This document shows positions 27,528 to 35,351 of a DNA stretch of 64,000 nucleotides, one piece after another. Source of the stretch: Symbiodinium sp. CCMP2592 (Eukaryota > Sar > Dinophyceae > Suessiales > Symbiodiniaceae); the NCBI GenBank assembly GCA_905221615.1, contig CAJNDT010000979.1, positions 620,001 through 684,000 of the forward strand, read 5' to 3'. The translations under genes and the position numbers were made by a program. The notes under the pieces are model-generated. The model was given only the letters and a program-made list of their open reading frames with translations, was not told the origin of the DNA and did not search any database. Within the stretch, counting starts at the first letter, position 1; every line of letters begins with the position of its first letter.

Positions 27528-28169
27528 ATGCATAGAAACAAAAGAAGAAATGAAGAAATACCATACGAAGCTCCCAATGCAAGAAACAAAATAAATGATG
27601 AGGTTATGGAAGAACTAGCAGGAACCGAGACGTTTTTGACTGATACTCAAGGATTGAAACTAGCATATGAAAATCCTGAAGGTATTTATCAAAACGGTTC
27701 AATTTTATATATAGCGGGAACTAAAAGTGGCAGAGATGTATATGACGACTTAAAACTTCCTTTGTTTCAAACAAGAAGCACCAAAAGATACAAAGATGTT
27801 GATAAATTCATTAAAGACGGAACTATAGAAGTTGGAGGCAAAAAGCTTACAGGAATTACTGATATAATAAGTCACTCGTTGGGTTCGGCAGTGGGTCAGC
27901 AAATAAACGACGATTACGGCAACATATTTAGAAGTCGTAGTTATGGTTCTCCTTTTGTTTCAAGTCAAAGACCAGAAGACACAGGGAATAATTTAAGAAT
28001 ACGTAGAGCCGGTGATGTTGTTAGTATGTTTGATGGTGGTAGTTTAACAATAAATAAGCCAACCTTGGACCCACTTCAAAATCATTCATACAAGGATATA
28101 GGCAACGTTCATAACAAAGCAGGTAATGAACCTATAACGCAGGAAGAATTTATGGAACAGTTTAACTGA
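27528..28169 (+). CDS. Class-3 lipase-like alpha/beta hydrolase
   Basis: 213 codons. Class-3 lipase hallmarks: YIAGTKSGRDVYDDLKLPLF (61-80), the nucleophile elbow SHSLGS with Ser117, a candidate catalytic Asp163 in RAGDVVS and a candidate His186 in NHSYKDI. The elbow has Ser where Gly is usual at the first position. It presumably hydrolyses ester bonds of membrane lipids. Lipase-like genes are known in some PLVs and virophages. It lies divergently from the minor capsid gene and before the major capsid gene, but has no TCTA box, so its timing may differ. Confidence 0.8.
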   Translation: MHRNKRRNEEIPYEAPNARNKINDEVMEELAGTETFLTDTQGLKLAYENPEGIYQNGSILYIAGTKSGRDVYDDLKLPLFQTRSTKRYKDVDKFIKDGTIEVGGKKLTGITDIISHSLGSAVGQQINDDYGNIFRSRSYGSPFVSSQRPEDTGNNLRIRRAGDVVSMFDGGSLTINKPTLDPLQNHSYKDIGNVHNKAGNEPITQEEFMEQFN

Positions 28170-28208
28170 AAGTTAAACTCTTGATTAAATCAGTTTATCT
28201 GATTTAAT
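28160..28208 (+). terminator. Two hairpins after the lipase-like gene
   Basis: GTTTAACTGAAAGTTAAAC overlaps the stop codon, and ATTAAATCAG / CTGATTTAAT forms a perfect 10-bp stem with a 5-nt loop at 28184-28208. Confidence 0.55.
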
Positions 28209-28275
28209 TAACAGTTTGAATAAAATATAATTAATATTAATAATGTAGTCATACAAATCATCATCATATGAACAA

Positions 28276-28437
28276 ATGGAAAAGAAACCCAAAGAGAAGA
28301 AGTTCAAACAAAATGCTTATGAAGAGGTAAGGAAACTAATAGAAGAGAATGAAGATAGTAACAATATGATGAAAGAAGTTAAAAACAAAAAGAAAGCTAA
28401 AAAAGAAAATCAATATAAATTTAATTTATTTGATTAA
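28276..28437 (+). CDS. Small basic viral peptide
   Basis: 53 codons, MEKKPKEKKFKQNAYEEVRK..., Lys/Glu/Asn-rich, ending FNLFD. An in-frame ATG at 28243 is followed directly by TAG, so a slightly longer ancestral version may have been cut by a nonsense change. No family recognised. Confidence 0.45.
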   Translation: MEKKPKEKKFKQNAYEEVRKLIEENEDSNNMMKEVKNKKKAKKENQYKFNLFD

Positions 28438-28466
28438 GTATTTAAAAATAATAATATTTATTTATT

Positions 28467-28470
28467 TCTA
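28467..28470 (+). promoter_or_regulatory. TCTA box upstream of the major capsid gene
   Basis: 17 nt before the start codon, followed by A+T-rich TTAATATATAAC. Confidence 0.6.
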
Positions 28471-28487
28471 CAAGTTAATATATAACA

Positions 28488-29075
28488 ATGGAAACATTCG
28501 CGCCTGAAGATATCCTCATTGACAACCTCTCGTTTAAATTGAATAAGGGTAGTTCATACATAGTTGATAGGAGAAGTGTCTCGTTTTTTCCATCAACCTC
28601 TAACGTTTATAAACCGTCATCGGGGGCAAGAGTATTGAAATTTTCATTAAATGGTGAAGATAATACATGGTTAGATCCTCAAAGCGTAAGAATATTTTTT
28701 ACTCTAAATAATAAAGATGGCACTAACTTTAAGAAAATCCGTCCTCTATCATCGCCTTATTCCTTCTTCAGAAAAATGAGAATTATAGCAGGTAGTCAGG
28801 TTGTTGAAGACTTTGACAATTATAACCGTGTTCATCATATGTTTTCTAAACTAATGTCACAAGGAGCAAGACGTGATGAAGCTAATGAAGGCTTCGGATA
28901 TAGATATGATGATGAATTACTAACATTAGTAAATAACGCCGGTAATACTGCTTTGACTTATGAAGTCAATGCTTCAAACTGTCAAGGGTTTTATAATGAA
29001 ATGACTGTCGGATTTAAACCGTTATGTGGTTTATTTTCTCAATTTAAATACTTACCTTTAAAAAAACATGGGTAA
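28488..29075 (+). CDS. Major capsid protein, N-terminal part (frameshifted)
   Basis: 195 codons of a double-jelly-roll-type major capsid protein: an N-terminal FAPEDILIDNLSF, then SYIVDRRSVSFFPSTSNVY and SGARVLKFSLNG, the pattern seen in PLV capsid proteins, followed by SPYSFFRKMRIIAGSQVVED. The frame ends just after FKYLPLKK, at a run of seven A (29060-29066). The rest continues in the +1 frame from codons at 29062 onward. Total coding potential (~490 residues) fits the usual size. One base too many in the A run is the simplest explanation: a mutation, a homopolymer sequencing error, or a slippage site. Confidence 0.88.
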   Translation: METFAPEDILIDNLSFKLNKGSSYIVDRRSVSFFPSTSNVYKPSSGARVLKFSLNGEDNTWLDPQSVRIFFTLNNKDGTNFKKIRPLSSPYSFFRKMRIIAGSQVVEDFDNYNRVHHMFSKLMSQGARRDEANEGFGYRYDDELLTLVNNAGNTALTYEVNASNCQGFYNEMTVGFKPLCGLFSQFKYLPLKKHG

Positions 29076-29958
29076 TTTAACGATTGAATTAGAACTGGTG
29101 ACAAATGCTACTGATTGTATCATTAACCCTAATGATTTTACCACTGCCGGAGCAGACGGAGCATTTCCAACGGCGGATATAGTAAATCGTTTCACAGTAG
29201 CAGAAGCAGGAGATGCAGGTAAGGCCACAAATACATCTATTGACTTTGAGATTTCCAACCCAAGGGTGGTTTGTGATTTGTGCACCTTGGACAATAATTT
29301 AAATAACGAATACAGTAAACATTTGTTAGAATCAAAAGGGCTTCCCATAACGTATACAACTTTTATTACCCAGTCTCAAAATGTTAAGGGTTCAACTGAT
29401 TTTAGCGTTCCTGTTATTCGTTCAGTATCTAAACTTGTTGCCACGTTTGTAACCTTTTACAAGAAATATGACCCACTTGTTGAAGCAAGTCGTCCAAGCA
29501 CTGGTTATGAATACTGTGACAAAGAATTTTGTAGATTTTATCACCCACATCAACAGCACAAAGCATTAGATCAAGGTATTTATGATAAAAACAAAGATTT
29601 AGAGTTCCAAATTCAATTAGGATCCAAACTGTATCCTGAATATCCGTGTAATTCTATTACTCAATGCTTTTATCATTTACGCAAAGCGCTTAATTTACCA
29701 GTGTTTCATCAACATAGTCTGAATATTAACATCAAACAGTATCGCGACCGTCAGTTTATCTTTGCGTTTTCATTTGAAAAAGTTCCCGACAGCTCGTACA
29801 CAGGAATTAATACAAGAGCAGGACAACAAATGTTATTAAGAGTAAAACCAGCAGGTGTAACAATTCCGGCTGCGGAAATGCCAGATACGATGTATATAAC
29901 GATGCTTTCAGAACAGATACTTGAGATAAAAGACTTGGGGCTGAAGGTGTATGATTAA
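29068..29958 (+). CDS. Major capsid protein, C-terminal part (frameshifted)
   Basis: 296 codons in a frame shifted by one relative to the preceding part, overlapping it by 8 bases. The first residues MGNLTIELELV continue a jelly-roll strand, so the internal Met is probably not a true start. Later segments (YPCNSITQCFYHLRKALNLP; RDRQFIFAFSFEKVP) have the strand-rich character of the second jelly roll. No other stop or shift is present, so the gene was intact until recently or is intact apart from an assembly error. Confidence 0.85.
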   Translation: MGNLTIELELVTNATDCIINPNDFTTAGADGAFPTADIVNRFTVAEAGDAGKATNTSIDFEISNPRVVCDLCTLDNNLNNEYSKHLLESKGLPITYTTFITQSQNVKGSTDFSVPVIRSVSKLVATFVTFYKKYDPLVEASRPSTGYEYCDKEFCRFYHPHQQHKALDQGIYDKNKDLEFQIQLGSKLYPEYPCNSITQCFYHLRKALNLPVFHQHSLNINIKQYRDRQFIFAFSFEKVPDSSYTGINTRAGQQMLLRVKPAGVTIPAAEMPDTMYITMLSEQILEIKDLGLKVYD

Positions 29959-29962
29959 ACAT

Positions 29963-29989
29963 TCTAATAATAATTTATCTAATTATTAG
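29963..29989 (+). promoter_or_regulatory. TCTA boxes and hairpin between major capsid and fibre genes
   Basis: TCTA occurs at 29963 and 29978; the second is 12 nt before the fibre start. CTAATAAT and ATTATTAG (29964-29989) can pair around it, so the end signal of one gene and the promoter of the next overlap. Confidence 0.6.
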
Positions 29990-29993
29990 TATA

Positions 29994-32459
29994 ATGACAT
30001 TGACATTAAACAATACCAATACTGTATCGGCGAATAGGGTTGTTGTCAATGGAACTGCCCTATCCGATTTATACGCAACAAAAACTTATGTAGATAATGA
30101 AATATCAAATATTAATGTTGGTAGTGGAGGTGGTATAACACAACAGGATTTAGACGATGCCGTAAATCCTATTATATCCGTTAATGATGGTCAAAATTTA
30201 GTAATTACTGATATTACTAATAACTTAGCCAATAATTTTCAGACAACTGCGCAATTGAATGTTAATTTTTACAATAAAACAGAAGTGGATAGCGCTATTG
30301 CTGTTGTTGATGGTAAAGCACTTACTAATTTCAATGCTTTAAATGCTATCAATACTAATTTAACTAATAATTACCAAACTAATACACAACTAGCAACCAA
30401 TTACTATAATAAAAGTGAAATAGATGCAAATAGCTGGATTGATGCAACATCATTAGCACCTTACGCTACAACAGCAACACTAACAGCAAATTACCAAAAC
30501 AACACCCAATTAGCAACCAATTATTACAATAAAACTGAAATAGATTCCAATAATTGGATTGATAATACAGCATTGGCACCTTATGCTACAACAGCAACAC
30601 TAACAGCAAATTATCAAACAAATTCACAATTAGCAACCAATTATTACAACAAAGGAGAAGTAGATACATTAATAGCAGGAGCAGGTGGTGGTGTCAGCAA
30701 TCCAATTGAATTAGTAGATGCTAATACAAGCATTGAAAGATACACGAACGCTACAAAGTCAAATGTTTCATTAGATTTATCAAAAAATGAAACGGCAAGT
30801 GCCATAAGATTAATTAATGGAACTAATGACGACACTGATACAAATACTTATATTGAATGCAATAATACAACAAACGGAACATCTTTTTTCAAACAAGTAT
30901 TTTTAAATGAAGCAGTAATATTTAACAATGATACTGTATTTCTACCAATTTCAACGAATGGCATTCAATTATGGCGTATGTCCAATAACACAAACCCAAC
31001 ACTAAGAATTAGAGACGGAACGGCACAGTGGATATATGTCAATAACAATTTAAGATGCACTAATGCGAATGAAGAAGACGGTAATATTATGATCTTAAAT
31101 GATAACAGTTCTTCTAATAATTCTAACAGGATGAGATTAGGCAGTTTAACAAGTGCCGAAGTAGGGATAGGCAAAGCAAACGAAAGCGGTTATTTTTTAT
31201 CAGTAGGCGGAGCTACGAAAGTAGATAGTTTGGAAGTTGATAATAATATCACAATGAATGGTGATACAATAACTTCAACAAATAATAATGGCATTGAGGT
31301 ATTTAAAAATACGACAGACGCATCGCCAGTTTTACAAGTTAAGAACGCACAAGGATATATTAAAATGCATTCTTTTAATATTAATGCTTACAATACTTCC
31401 AATGATAGCCAGTCATTATTATTATTAAATACAGCAACAGCAGGAGGTGCCGTATATTGTAATAAATTAGGAATTGGAGCAATAGCAGGAGGAGCAACGA
31501 GACTAAATGTAGCAGGAGGAGGAAGTAGTAATTTTAGTGGTGATTGTAGTTTTAATGGTTCTAATAATACATTTCAAAATAATATTTTAATCAGTAGTAG
31601 AGGTAGAATATATCAACAAGCAAACGCGAATTTTTCATTAAACCATATTGCTACGATAGAGCAAAATTTTTGTATTCAATCAAACAGAAGTGTAGACCCG
31701 ACATCATCTGATATATTTATAAATTTAAATAATTCTAATGGTATAACATTAAATAAGCAAACGGTACTTAATGATACAGTTAATACAGTAGGTAAATTAA
31801 CATCAGAAGGAGATTTTGATGTATATATCGGAGCAACAGGAACACCAGAATTTAGAGTATTAGGCAGTAGTGTTAATTTCTTTGAAAAAGCAAGTATTAC
31901 ACATACTCAATTAGCGGGACCAATAGATCAAATATTTTTTAGAAATCCAGATACAAACGGAGATACAATAATAGAAATAGGAACTAAAAATGTTTTGACA
32001 GTTAACGATGGAGGTATTGATGTTATAGGCGATATTAGTTACACAGGTTCAATCGGGCCAAGTTCCGATAAAAGATTAAAAGAAGATATACGCGATTTAG
32101 AAATGGAAAAAGCTGTTGAATTAGTAAAGAACATAAAACCCAAAACATACAAATTTGTTGATAAAGAAAAATACGGTGATCGTTCTTGTTGTGGCTTTAT
32201 TGCTAATGAGATGATGGAATATAAAGGATTTCCGGAAGAATGGAGCAACATAGTTAGAGAAGGAAGAGACGGCTATTTGAAGTTTGACTATTCTATGCTA
32301 ACACCATTGCTTTGGTCTGCTTTACAACATACTCTTCAAGAAAATGAAGACATAAAAGAATTATTTAAAGCATTGAAAAAAGACATGACAACAATGAAAA
32401 GAGAAATAACTAGATTAAAAAACAAAATAAAAGGTAAAGATAAAAGCGATAGTGATTAA
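29994..32459 (+). CDS. Fibre-like protein with C-terminal S74 chaperone domain
   Basis: 821 codons. The N-terminal third has tandem ~40-residue repeats (TNYYNKSEIDANSWID / TNYYNKTEIDSNNWID, TALAPYATTATLTANYQ) encoded by ~120-bp DNA repeats at 30372-30731, typical of trimeric fibre shafts. The middle is Asn/Thr/Ser-rich beta structure. Residues ~688-745 form a peptidase S74 intramolecular chaperone (SSDKRLKEDIRDL; the Ser-Asp site and the following Lys are where self-cleavage occurs in this family), then a GFIANEMMEY block and a C-terminal coiled coil. Likely a host-attachment fibre trimer that self-cleaves. Confidence 0.9.
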   Translation: MTLTLNNTNTVSANRVVVNGTALSDLYATKTYVDNEISNINVGSGGGITQQDLDDAVNPIISVNDGQNLVITDITNNLANNFQTTAQLNVNFYNKTEVDSAIAVVDGKALTNFNALNAINTNLTNNYQTNTQLATNYYNKSEIDANSWIDATSLAPYATTATLTANYQNNTQLATNYYNKTEIDSNNWIDNTALAPYATTATLTANYQTNSQLATNYYNKGEVDTLIAGAGGGVSNPIELVDANTSIERYTNATKSNVSLDLSKNETASAIRLINGTNDDTDTNTYIECNNTTNGTSFFKQVFLNEAVIFNNDTVFLPISTNGIQLWRMSNNTNPTLRIRDGTAQWIYVNNNLRCTNANEEDGNIMILNDNSSSNNSNRMRLGSLTSAEVGIGKANESGYFLSVGGATKVDSLEVDNNITMNGDTITSTNNNGIEVFKNTTDASPVLQVKNAQGYIKMHSFNINAYNTSNDSQSLLLLNTATAGGAVYCNKLGIGAIAGGATRLNVAGGGSSNFSGDCSFNGSNNTFQNNILISSRGRIYQQANANFSLNHIATIEQNFCIQSNRSVDPTSSDIFINLNNSNGITLNKQTVLNDTVNTVGKLTSEGDFDVYIGATGTPEFRVLGSSVNFFEKASITHTQLAGPIDQIFFRNPDTNGDTIIEIGTKNVLTVNDGGIDVIGDISYTGSIGPSSDKRLKEDIRDLEMEKAVELVKNIKPKTYKFVDKEKYGDRSCCGFIANEMMEYKGFPEEWSNIVREGRDGYLKFDYSMLTPLLWSALQHTLQENEDIKELFKALKKDMTTMKREITRLKNKIKGKDKSDSD
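30372..30731 (+). repeat. Three ~120-bp repeats in the fibre gene
   Basis: Units begin near TTACCAAACTAATACACAACT, then recur at ~30492 and ~30612 with few changes; the third is truncated at its end. Recent expansion or recombination within the shaft region is likely. Confidence 0.7.
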
Positions 32460-32460
32460 A

Positions 32461-32482
32461 AATATTATCATAACATAATATT
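32461..32482. terminator. Shared hairpin between fibre and nuclease gene ends
   Basis: AATATTAT / ATAATATT, 8-bp stem and 6-nt loop, placed exactly between the fibre stop (32457-32459) and the opposing stop (32484-32486). Confidence 0.6.
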
Positions 32483-32483
32483 A

Positions 32484-33238
32484 TTAATCTTCTTCTGTTA
32501 ATGTTTTCAAGTATTCCTGGTGTTTGTGTGTTCTTTCGTGTCTTTTCATACCATATTTAATAACTGACGCACCGCAACAACATTCTACTTTAACAGCATA
32601 TTTATTTTTGTTTTTCTCGTAAGTGTTTCTTTGTTGTTCATTTACGTAATCTCTGTTTTTTTCACGATATTCTGCCTGTTTCTGGTTTATTTCTTCTCTG
32701 TGGTCTTCTCTGTATTGCTTTTTCCACAAACGTATTTGTTCATTGTTGCGTTGTTTATACTCTTCTTGTTTCTTTTTGCGTTCTTCTTTATGGTCTTCAA
32801 GCCACTGTTTTATCTCGGCTGTTCAGTGGTACACTTTTTTACTTTCAGGTTTCTGGGTTCCTATTATAAAATAAGAAGCCTAAAAAAGTATATACTTTTT
32901 CCCCGTGGGTTACTGAACAGCCTAGTTATTGTTCTACCTGATACATATTTATTGACACACTCATTGTTTTTAATATGTTCTCCTTCTCTTTTCAATAACT
33001 CTTCTTTTGTGTTTGTTGGATAAAATTCAACTAGTTCAATTTTACAGTTTTCCACACCATATTCATCAAACAAATCAAAGGAACATACCTTATTAATCAA
33101 ACCTTGCTGGTAATATTTAAAAGAACACTTGTGGTGAGCCATTCTCCGACTTAAACTTTCAGTAGTGCTACCAATATAGCACTTATTATAACCAACATCA
33201 ACAATTTTATAAATTTTACCATTCTGATATTTATTCAT
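32484..33238 (-). CDS. GIY-YIG endonuclease interrupted by an intron-like element
   Basis: The N-terminal half (from 33238) has GKIYKI (7-12), CYIGST (20-25), SRRMAHHK and KREGEHI, a GIY-YIG nuclease. The C-terminal half resumes as EIKQWLEDHKEERKKKQEEY, a charged repetitive tail like that of the intact copy at 25368, and ends in a possible Cys2His2 finger (ECCCGASVIKYGMKRHERTH). Between them is a 106-bp inverted-repeat element. If 32819-32913 is removed as a GT-AG intron, the two parts join in one frame of 660 nt (219 codons plus stop). Without splicing the frame ends inside the element. No TCTA box upstream. Confidence 0.8.
32817..32922 (-). mobile_element. Introner-like element inside the viral nuclease gene
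   Basis: Perfect 11-bp terminal inverted repeats GGCTGTTCAGT / ACTGAACAGCC bound a 106-bp A+T-rich insert. On the coding strand a GT lies inside the first repeat (GTTCA|GTAACC) and an AG inside the last (CTGAACAG|CC), giving a 95-nt intron from 32913 to 32819 that keeps the reading frame. This matches the structure described for introner elements in dinoflagellates. No second copy of this exact sequence is in the window, and no clear target duplication is visible. Confidence 0.7.
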
Positions 33239-33303
33239 ATCCCTATATACCCTAATATATCTTTTCTTTATATAACAGTTTGAAATTTCCTAAATAAATA
33301 TAT

Positions 33304-33519
33304 ATGCCAGACTTTCATGATGAGTATAAAGTGTGTATGGAACTACTTAAGCAAAAAAGCAAAGACATTTCGGAAACCGATATACTTTTAAAAGCGATGA
33401 AAGATCTGTTAGGAAAATTACAGGCAGAAGAAGACAAGGTAGAAGCATTGAGAAAGAAAAAGAAATGCCCCTGCTTTGGTTTTACTCACTTACATTGTTG
33501 TAACCCTAGTTTGTTTTGA
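33304..33519 (+). CDS. Small coiled-coil protein with Cys-rich tail
   Basis: 71 codons: a helical region (KQKSKDISETDILLKAMKDL; EEDKVEALRKKKK) then CPCFGFTHLHCC. Stop codon lies beside a 14-bp palindrome. No TCTA box. Function unknown. Confidence 0.55.
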   Translation: MPDFHDEYKVCMELLKQKSKDISETDILLKAMKDLLGKLQAEEDKVEALRKKKKCPCFGFTHLHCCNPSLF

Positions 33520-33523
33520 TAAT

Positions 33524-33537
33524 TAATAATATTATTA
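33524..33537. terminator. Palindrome between convergent gene ends
   Basis: TAATAATATTATTA, a perfect 14-bp palindrome lying between the stop at 33517-33519 and the opposing ATPase stop (33535-33537), which it includes. Confidence 0.5.
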
Positions 33538-34296
33538 TTCATCATTCATTATAATCTTTTGGTTTAAGTTTTTGTAAAACATATCTTCTTTATTTGGTTG
33601 CATTAAATCTATAAACAAAAAGCTATGTTTTTCATCCGTTGCCAGTTTATATATTTGTAACAAAGTTGCTTTATCATATAATGCTGACAGTTCCTCTAAT
33701 AAACTATCTAAATCTTTTTGGTTTCTTAATCTAAAAACATACAACTGAGTAACATTTTTTCTTAAGACAGGCGATAAACTCATCCATACTTGTGTCCCGA
33801 CGAAGGTAGAACAATAGTAATGCCTACCCTTACAGTATAATTTCATTAGATGGACTGAATTACGTGCCACCTCTTTTGTATCTGAAAAATCATCCACTAT
33901 CAGTGCAATATGAAACATATTATCATATTTGTTTTTCTTCATATATTGAACGACTTTTTCTTGTGTGTTAATAACTCTATCCATATCTTTTGGGTCATAG
34001 TGATCAAAATACATAGGGTCTTTATCTGTATGTTCTTGCTTCATTTCTTTTTCTATATAATTCTTTACAGCATTCCAATTATCATCCAAAAATATTGTGG
34101 GCGACCATATAAATATTTTCTCAAAGCAACCACGATAGACATCTAATATTAAATTCGTTAATACAACTGTTTTACCAGTTCCAGACGGACCTAACAGCAA
34201 CTGACGCGCGGGTAATTTCCCTACATGTTCACATTTTGACTGCTTACTTTTATATTCTTTGGTTTTGTATGGTTTTATTTCAGGGACGTTACTCAT
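33535..34296 (-). CDS. Genome-packaging ATPase (A32/FtsK-HerA type)
   Basis: 253 codons. Walker A LLGPSGTGKT (Lys42, Thr43), Walker B ALIVDDFSD (Asp135, Asp136), and a downstream VGTQVWMSLSPVLRKNVTQL segment holding the Gln and Arg typical of the poxvirus A32-like packaging ATPases shared by Polintons, PLVs and virophages. It would power DNA entry into preformed capsids. Length is normal for the family. A TCTA box lies 13 nt upstream. It is divergent from a small gene pair at 34336. Confidence 0.92.
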   Translation of the reverse strand: MSNVPEIKPYKTKEYKSKQSKCEHVGKLPARQLLLGPSGTGKTVVLTNLILDVYRGCFEKIFIWSPTIFLDDNWNAVKNYIEKEMKQEHTDKDPMYFDHYDPKDMDRVINTQEKVVQYMKKNKYDNMFHIALIVDDFSDTKEVARNSVHLMKLYCKGRHYYCSTFVGTQVWMSLSPVLRKNVTQLYVFRLRNQKDLDSLLEELSALYDKATLLQIYKLATDEKHSFLFIDLMQPNKEDMFYKNLNQKIIMNDE

Positions 34297-34309
34297 AATT
34301 AATAATACA

Positions 34310-34313
34310 TAGA
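34310..34313 (-). promoter_or_regulatory. TCTA box upstream of the packaging ATPase
   Basis: 13 nt before the start codon; sequence TTTCTATGTATTATTAATT. Confidence 0.6.
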
Positions 34314-34335
34314 AATTATATGATTTAAATATATA

Positions 34336-34503
34336 ATGGAAACATCATATCAGGATTATATTGATATAATAAATGAAGTTGAGAAAATAGAAGAAGTGGT
34401 AATAACAGATAATAAAATTAGAAAGTGTTGTAATAGTTCGTTGGAAGTTCTAAAATGTATTCTTTACTATTTTAAGAATTATAAAAAATCTAAGAAAGTT
34501 TAA
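34336..34503 (+). CDS. Small viral protein, translationally coupled
   Basis: 55 codons beginning METSYQDYIDIINEVEKIEE, with a Cys pair and a Lys-rich end (CILYYFKNYKKSKKV). Its stop TAA shares a base with the ATG of the next gene (TAATG). No family recognised. Confidence 0.55.
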   Translation: METSYQDYIDIINEVEKIEEVVITDNKIRKCCNSSLEVLKCILYYFKNYKKSKKV

Positions 34504-34862
34504 TGAGCGACAATCATAGGGAAACTAATGAAGGTGGCTTCCACCTAAACACAGATGGATTAAACTGTTTGCCCTGCAAATGCAGGAGAAAAACTTTTCA
34601 CAAAGAAACTAAAATAAACAATGAAGGTAAAACAATAATTGAAGATAGAAGCAGTTTTAAGATGGGAAGGGGAATATCCCCCGATGAAAACGCCATATTT
34701 AAAACAAGTTTAACAGATAATGAAGGTGTTGATACAGTGACAACCGGATTTGGATCAAGAAAGCCTACGCCAGAAGAGAGACTAGAAAAAGTGGAGGAGG
34801 ATGTTGAAAGGATAGACAAAGATGTAAATATTTTGAAGAATAATTTAAATATTATGGATTAA
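34503..34862 (+). CDS. Small viral protein with coiled-coil C-terminus
   Basis: 119 codons. Residues 15-30 hold CLPCKCRRK, a possible metal-binding motif. The C-terminal 35 residues (PEERLEKVEEDVERIDKDVN) form a classic heptad coiled coil. It overlaps the preceding stop by one base, suggesting a shared transcript. No function assigned. Confidence 0.6.
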   Translation: MSDNHRETNEGGFHLNTDGLNCLPCKCRRKTFHKETKINNEGKTIIEDRSSFKMGRGISPDENAIFKTSLTDNEGVDTVTTGFGSRKPTPEERLEKVEEDVERIDKDVNILKNNLNIMD

Positions 34863-35059
34863 AATCTCGTGTATATTGACAGGCCATCTTGGCATAAAAA
34901 AAAGTCCCCAATGAACACAGAAGAAGGAAGTGAGGCAATGCCCCCGAGTGCCTAGCAAGTCTACAGGTTCATAAGCAAACCATAAGAGTTTGGTAATGAC
35001 ATTAATTCGTAATTAGTTTCGTTAAATCTTGTTATAAATAGTTGTATTTATAACAATAT
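34863..35059. other. Non-coding viral gap
   Basis: About 200 bases without a convincing frame, including an A-run and TATAAATAGTTGTATTTATA, an inverted repeat near 35031. Confidence 0.4.
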
Positions 35060-35063
35060 TCTA
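35060..35063 (+). promoter_or_regulatory. TCTA box upstream of the 72-aa gene
   Basis: 16 nt before the start codon; followed by ACATATAATATTAGCA. Confidence 0.6.
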
Positions 35064-35079
35064 ACATATAATATTAGCA

Positions 35080-35298
35080 ATGCCAGTAAGAGTAGATAAG
35101 ATATTAGTTGATTTTGAACCATATACTGAAACAAATAATGTTGTTACTAGGATGTGTTATCGCTGTAAGCAAGTCAAAGACATTGATTGGTTTAAGCGTT
35201 GCTATTGTGCTGGTAAGCATTCTTACTGTTATGTTAAATACATTGCGACTTGTTCTGAATGCTTAGAGAAGTCTGTCAAATACACCACGATCCAGTAA
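35080..35298 (+). CDS. Small Cys-rich zinc-finger-like protein
   Basis: 72 codons. Cys pattern MCYRCKQVKDIDWFKRCYC, then HSYC and TCSEC, suggesting one or two zinc sites of treble-clef or HNH-recruit type. It carries a late-type TCTA box. No family recognised. Confidence 0.6.
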   Translation: MPVRVDKILVDFEPYTETNNVVTRMCYRCKQVKDIDWFKRCYCAGKHSYCYVKYIATCSECLEKSVKYTTIQ

Positions 35299-35323
35299 AT
35301 CTTAAGAAAATAATATTTCTGAG

Positions 35324-35351
35324 GAAAGTGACTTCTGAGGAAAGTGACTTA
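35324..35351. repeat. Tandem duplication CTGAGGAAAGTGACTT
   Basis: Two adjacent copies just inside the right terminal repeat. Confidence 0.7.
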
